DNA of 64,000 nt from Sulfuritalea sp. (GTDB lineage Bacteria > Pseudomonadota > Gammaproteobacteria > Burkholderiales > Rhodocyclaceae). The position numbers were made by a program, and so were the translations under genes. This document shows positions 61,984-64,000 of the stretch, in pieces. The DNA is taken from NCBI GenBank assembly GCA_016716965.1, contig JADJUP010000002.1:88167-152166 (forward strand), written 5' to 3'. How positions within the stretch are numbered: the stretch's first letter is position 1; every line of letters begins with the position of its first letter. The notes below the pieces were generated by a model that had not been told where the DNA came from, made no database searches, and saw nothing but the letters and a program-made list of their open reading frames with translations.

Positions 61984-62428
61984 CTATCGCCACCCGACCG
62001 CGAATTGTTCGGGGCCGCAGGTAGGCCCAGCCCGCTGCTGCAGGCGCATCAGCTCAGCATAGCCGGCGCGGGTATATTCTCGATCTTGTCGATCCTTGTC
62101 GTCCTTTCAGCTTCTGCGCCTGCATCGAGTTACCGCAGGCGACCAATACCCGGCCGACATCGCGTCCTGCACCTTGTTGGCGGTCAGCGCGCCGACTTTG
62201 AACATGCCCAGCGCCGGGCCGATCACCACCACGGCCACCTCGACCTTGCCGATTCCTCCTGCACGTTGTTGATGTTGGCCAGGACGGTATTCCATTTGCG
62301 CGAATCCTCGTGGTTGACCTGAAACACCACGCGGTGGTTCGGCGGGCGACCCGCCTGCGCCAGCTGCCAGGCCGGGCAGGAAGACAAGCAGCGCCACCCA
62401 TGCCGGCAGCGTCGATTTGAAATTTCAT
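61984..62428 (-). pseudogene. Exported DsrE-family protein, frameshifted
   Basis: The minus strand reads as a periplasmic DsrE-like protein. The start at 62426-62428 with GGAGGA upstream leads into a signal peptide (fragment ALLVFLPGLAAGAGG). Then VVFQVNHEDSRKWNTVLANI, KVEVAVVVIGPALGMFKVGA, LTANKVQDAMSAG and CGNSMQAQKL with the family cysteine, and the end ELMRLQQ followed by a YLRP-like tail. DsrE-type proteins take part in sulfur handling, but this periplasmic subgroup is uncharacterised. Several indels break the frame. Confidence 0.7.
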
Positions 62429-62482
62429 GTCCGTCCTCCACATCGTCTATTCTTCGCGGCACCTACTCTGCCACAAAGCACC

Positions 62483-63585
62483 ATGGAAAGAATCGACTAC
62501 GCCGTGATCAGCTTAGCGTAATCGGCCTCCCGATTGGCGTGATTGCTCGCCATGCGCGGACGCGAGTTGCTGATCCGCGAAACCGAGGGCGCCTTCGGCT
62601 ACCGACATCAGCGCCCGCAACAGCGAGGTGATCCATCCGGCATCCACCTATCCGGCCGGATCGCTCGGGCGCAGCTTTGCGTTGCCGGCAGGAAGCACCT
62701 TTACGCCTACTGCGCCGAGCGCGGCATCGAGCATCGGCGCTGCGGCAAGCTAATCGTCGCCGGCGGCGAACACCGCCGGCCTGGGCCACTGGCGAACTAT
62801 CGCCGCCCGCGCGCCGGCGCCAGCAGCGTCAACGACCTGCAACGGCTCACCCCGCGACGCCGCGCGGGCACCAGAACCGGCGCTGGAATGCAGCGCCGCC
62901 CTGCTCTCGCCATCGACCGGGATCATCGACAGCCATGGCCTGATGCTTTCGCTGTTGGGCGATCCGAGCGCGCAGGTACCGTGCTGGCGCTGCACAGCCC
63001 GGTATTGGGCGGGCTGTTTCCGCCGAAGGCATCCGCCTCGACGTCGCCGGCAACGGCGACAGATATCACTGCACGGCGCGCGGCGTCGTCGATTGCGCCG
63101 ACCTCGGTGCTACAACACCTCGCCACGCCCTGACCGGGCTGCCGCCGCACGCGTGCCGCCGCTGCTATGCCAAACGCAATTACTACGCGGCATGACGGCC
63201 GCGCCCCCTTCTCGCGCCTGATCTGCCCGGTGCCGGAAAGCGCCGGCCTGGGCGTGCATCTGACGCTGGACCTCAGCGCCAGGCGCGCTTCGGTCCCGAC
63301 GTCGAATGGATTGACGGTATCGACTACGGTCGATCCCCGGCGCGCCGATGCCTTCTATGCCGAGGTGCGCCGCTGGCCAACCGGAGCTTTCCGACGGCCA
63401 ACACAGCCCGCCTACGCCGGCATCCGCCCCAAGCTCCACGCCCCGGCGCGGCGACATGACGACTTCGCGATCGCCGGGCCGCGCGACCGGCGATGCCCGG
63501 CTGGTCAATTCTTCGGCATCGGTCGCCCGGCCTGACGGCCTCGCTGGCGCTCGCCACATGCCGCGAACTCCTGGCGAAAACCTGA
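62483..63585 (+). pseudogene. FAD-dependent oxidoreductase (LhgO/L-2-hydroxyglutarate oxidase-like), frameshifted
   Basis: Plus-strand fragments build an LhgO-like enzyme of about 365 residues. The start at 62483 reads MERIDYAVIS, where the dinucleotide-binding fold begins. Then RELLIRETEGAFGYR, HLYAYCAERGIEHRRCGKLI, SSVNDLQRLTPR, a segment around 62940 (LMLSLLGDPSAQ), SRLICPVPESAGLGVHLTLD and YAGIRPKLHAPARRHDDFAI, ending LAKT at 63585. The enzyme oxidises L-2-hydroxyglutarate or similar hydroxy acids. It is divergent from the DsrE gene. Indels occur throughout. Confidence 0.72.
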
Positions 63586-64000
63586 AGCGGCGACCGGCGC
63601 GACGCGCCGGCAGGGAAATCAGAATGTCCGGACCAGCCCCGCCCGGCTACGGCAGGAAACCGCCACGCCAGCTCATCGGAGAGCCACGGCGTTCGGCTCC
63701 ACACCGTGTCACAGGTCAGGACGTCGCCACCAGGAAGCTTTGCCGCCGGCGAAAGCAGCGGTGAGTTGCCCCCTGTGAAGTAGACGACCACCTTTTGGCA
63801 GCGCCAGCATGAGCTGCCAGGAGCCGAAGCCGATGATGTCGCGGCCACGGCCGGGCATCCGATGCGCGCACTCGGCGCACCGAGATGCCGCGCCAGTGTC
63901 CCGAACGAGGATCCGGATGGCGTGTGGAAGGCCGAAATCGCGCACGTGGCTTTGATGCTGATCATGACGAATTCCTTCGCGAGAAATGAGCTTGAGGCAA
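63586..64000. other. Window end with no identified gene
   Basis: This stretch probably carries part of another gene, most likely on the minus strand, where fragments such as GRDIIGFGSWQLMLALPKGG and TVWSRTPWLSDELAWRF look coding. I cannot assign a family, and indels obscure the frame. Confidence 0.3.

Overview
The window is 64 kb of high-GC chromosome from a betaproteobacterium, most likely Rhodocyclales or a close relative. This rests on the metX/metW pair, the gshA-gshB-apbE-EIIA-HPr-EI row, a DUF2782 gene beside polA, 6S RNA downstream of zapA, and DUF2917 beside a LysR gene. No rRNA, tRNA, CRISPR array or recognisable transposase was seen.

Region by region. (1) 1-18 kb is core housekeeping: a LysR/DUF2917 divergent pair, a thioesterase, ampG, a PhzF-like gene, metW-metX with a promoter and a structured leader, an incomplete PTS (EI, HPr, EIIA-Man) linked to apbE, gshB and gshA, an N6-adenine methyltransferase without a partner nuclease, DUF2782, a LOG-family gene and polA. 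(2) 18-35.3 kb is a surface polysaccharide/LPS locus: FkbM methyltransferase, msbA, seven glycosyltransferase-type genes (five GT4-like or CgeB-like, two GT9), two SAM methyltransferases (one frameshifted), asnB, two left-handed beta-helix acyltransferases and a WaaL/Wzy-type ligase or polymerase, mostly joined by 4-bp stop/start overlaps. A DUF4143 ATPase is embedded in it. (3) 35.4-37.4 kb carries a ZapB-like coiled-coil gene, zapA, 6S RNA with a terminator, an EVE-domain gene and a TauE/SafE exporter. (4) 37.5-43.2 kb is a catabolic/uptake operon: AMP-dependent CoA ligase, tripartite tricarboxylate transporter (tctC, tctB, frameshifted tctA) and a PanE-type reductase, behind a GntR-like palindrome. 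(5) 43.2-49.9 kb is a distinctly lower-GC island flanked by imperfect 40-bp direct repeats (33/40 identical). It holds a HEPN protein, a divergent Mrr-nuclease/STAND ATPase fusion, a beta-domain plus HEPN-like protein and a higBA toxin-antitoxin pair. It looks like an anti-phage defence island. (6) 49.9-56.3 kb has FAH, GST, SGNH hydrolase, DUF2721, a PlsC-like acyltransferase, a second DUF4143 ATPase and malonyl-CoA synthetase (matB). (7) 56.4-64 kb carries recognisable genes riddled with single-base indels: DUF4405, TRAP dctM/dctQ/dctP, malonyl-CoA decarboxylase, a YrfG-type nucleotidase, a DsrE-family protein and an LhgO-type oxidase. Uniform indels across unrelated genes on both strands suggest low-quality sequence near a contig end rather than true decay. 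With matB this region reconstructs a malonate uptake and degradation cluster.

The two most unusual themes are the defence island with its flanking repeats, and a short dispersed repeat (core GCCGTRCCRCCAGCGCCGAC) found both between genes and in frame inside genes (polA, a heptosyltransferase, matB and others).
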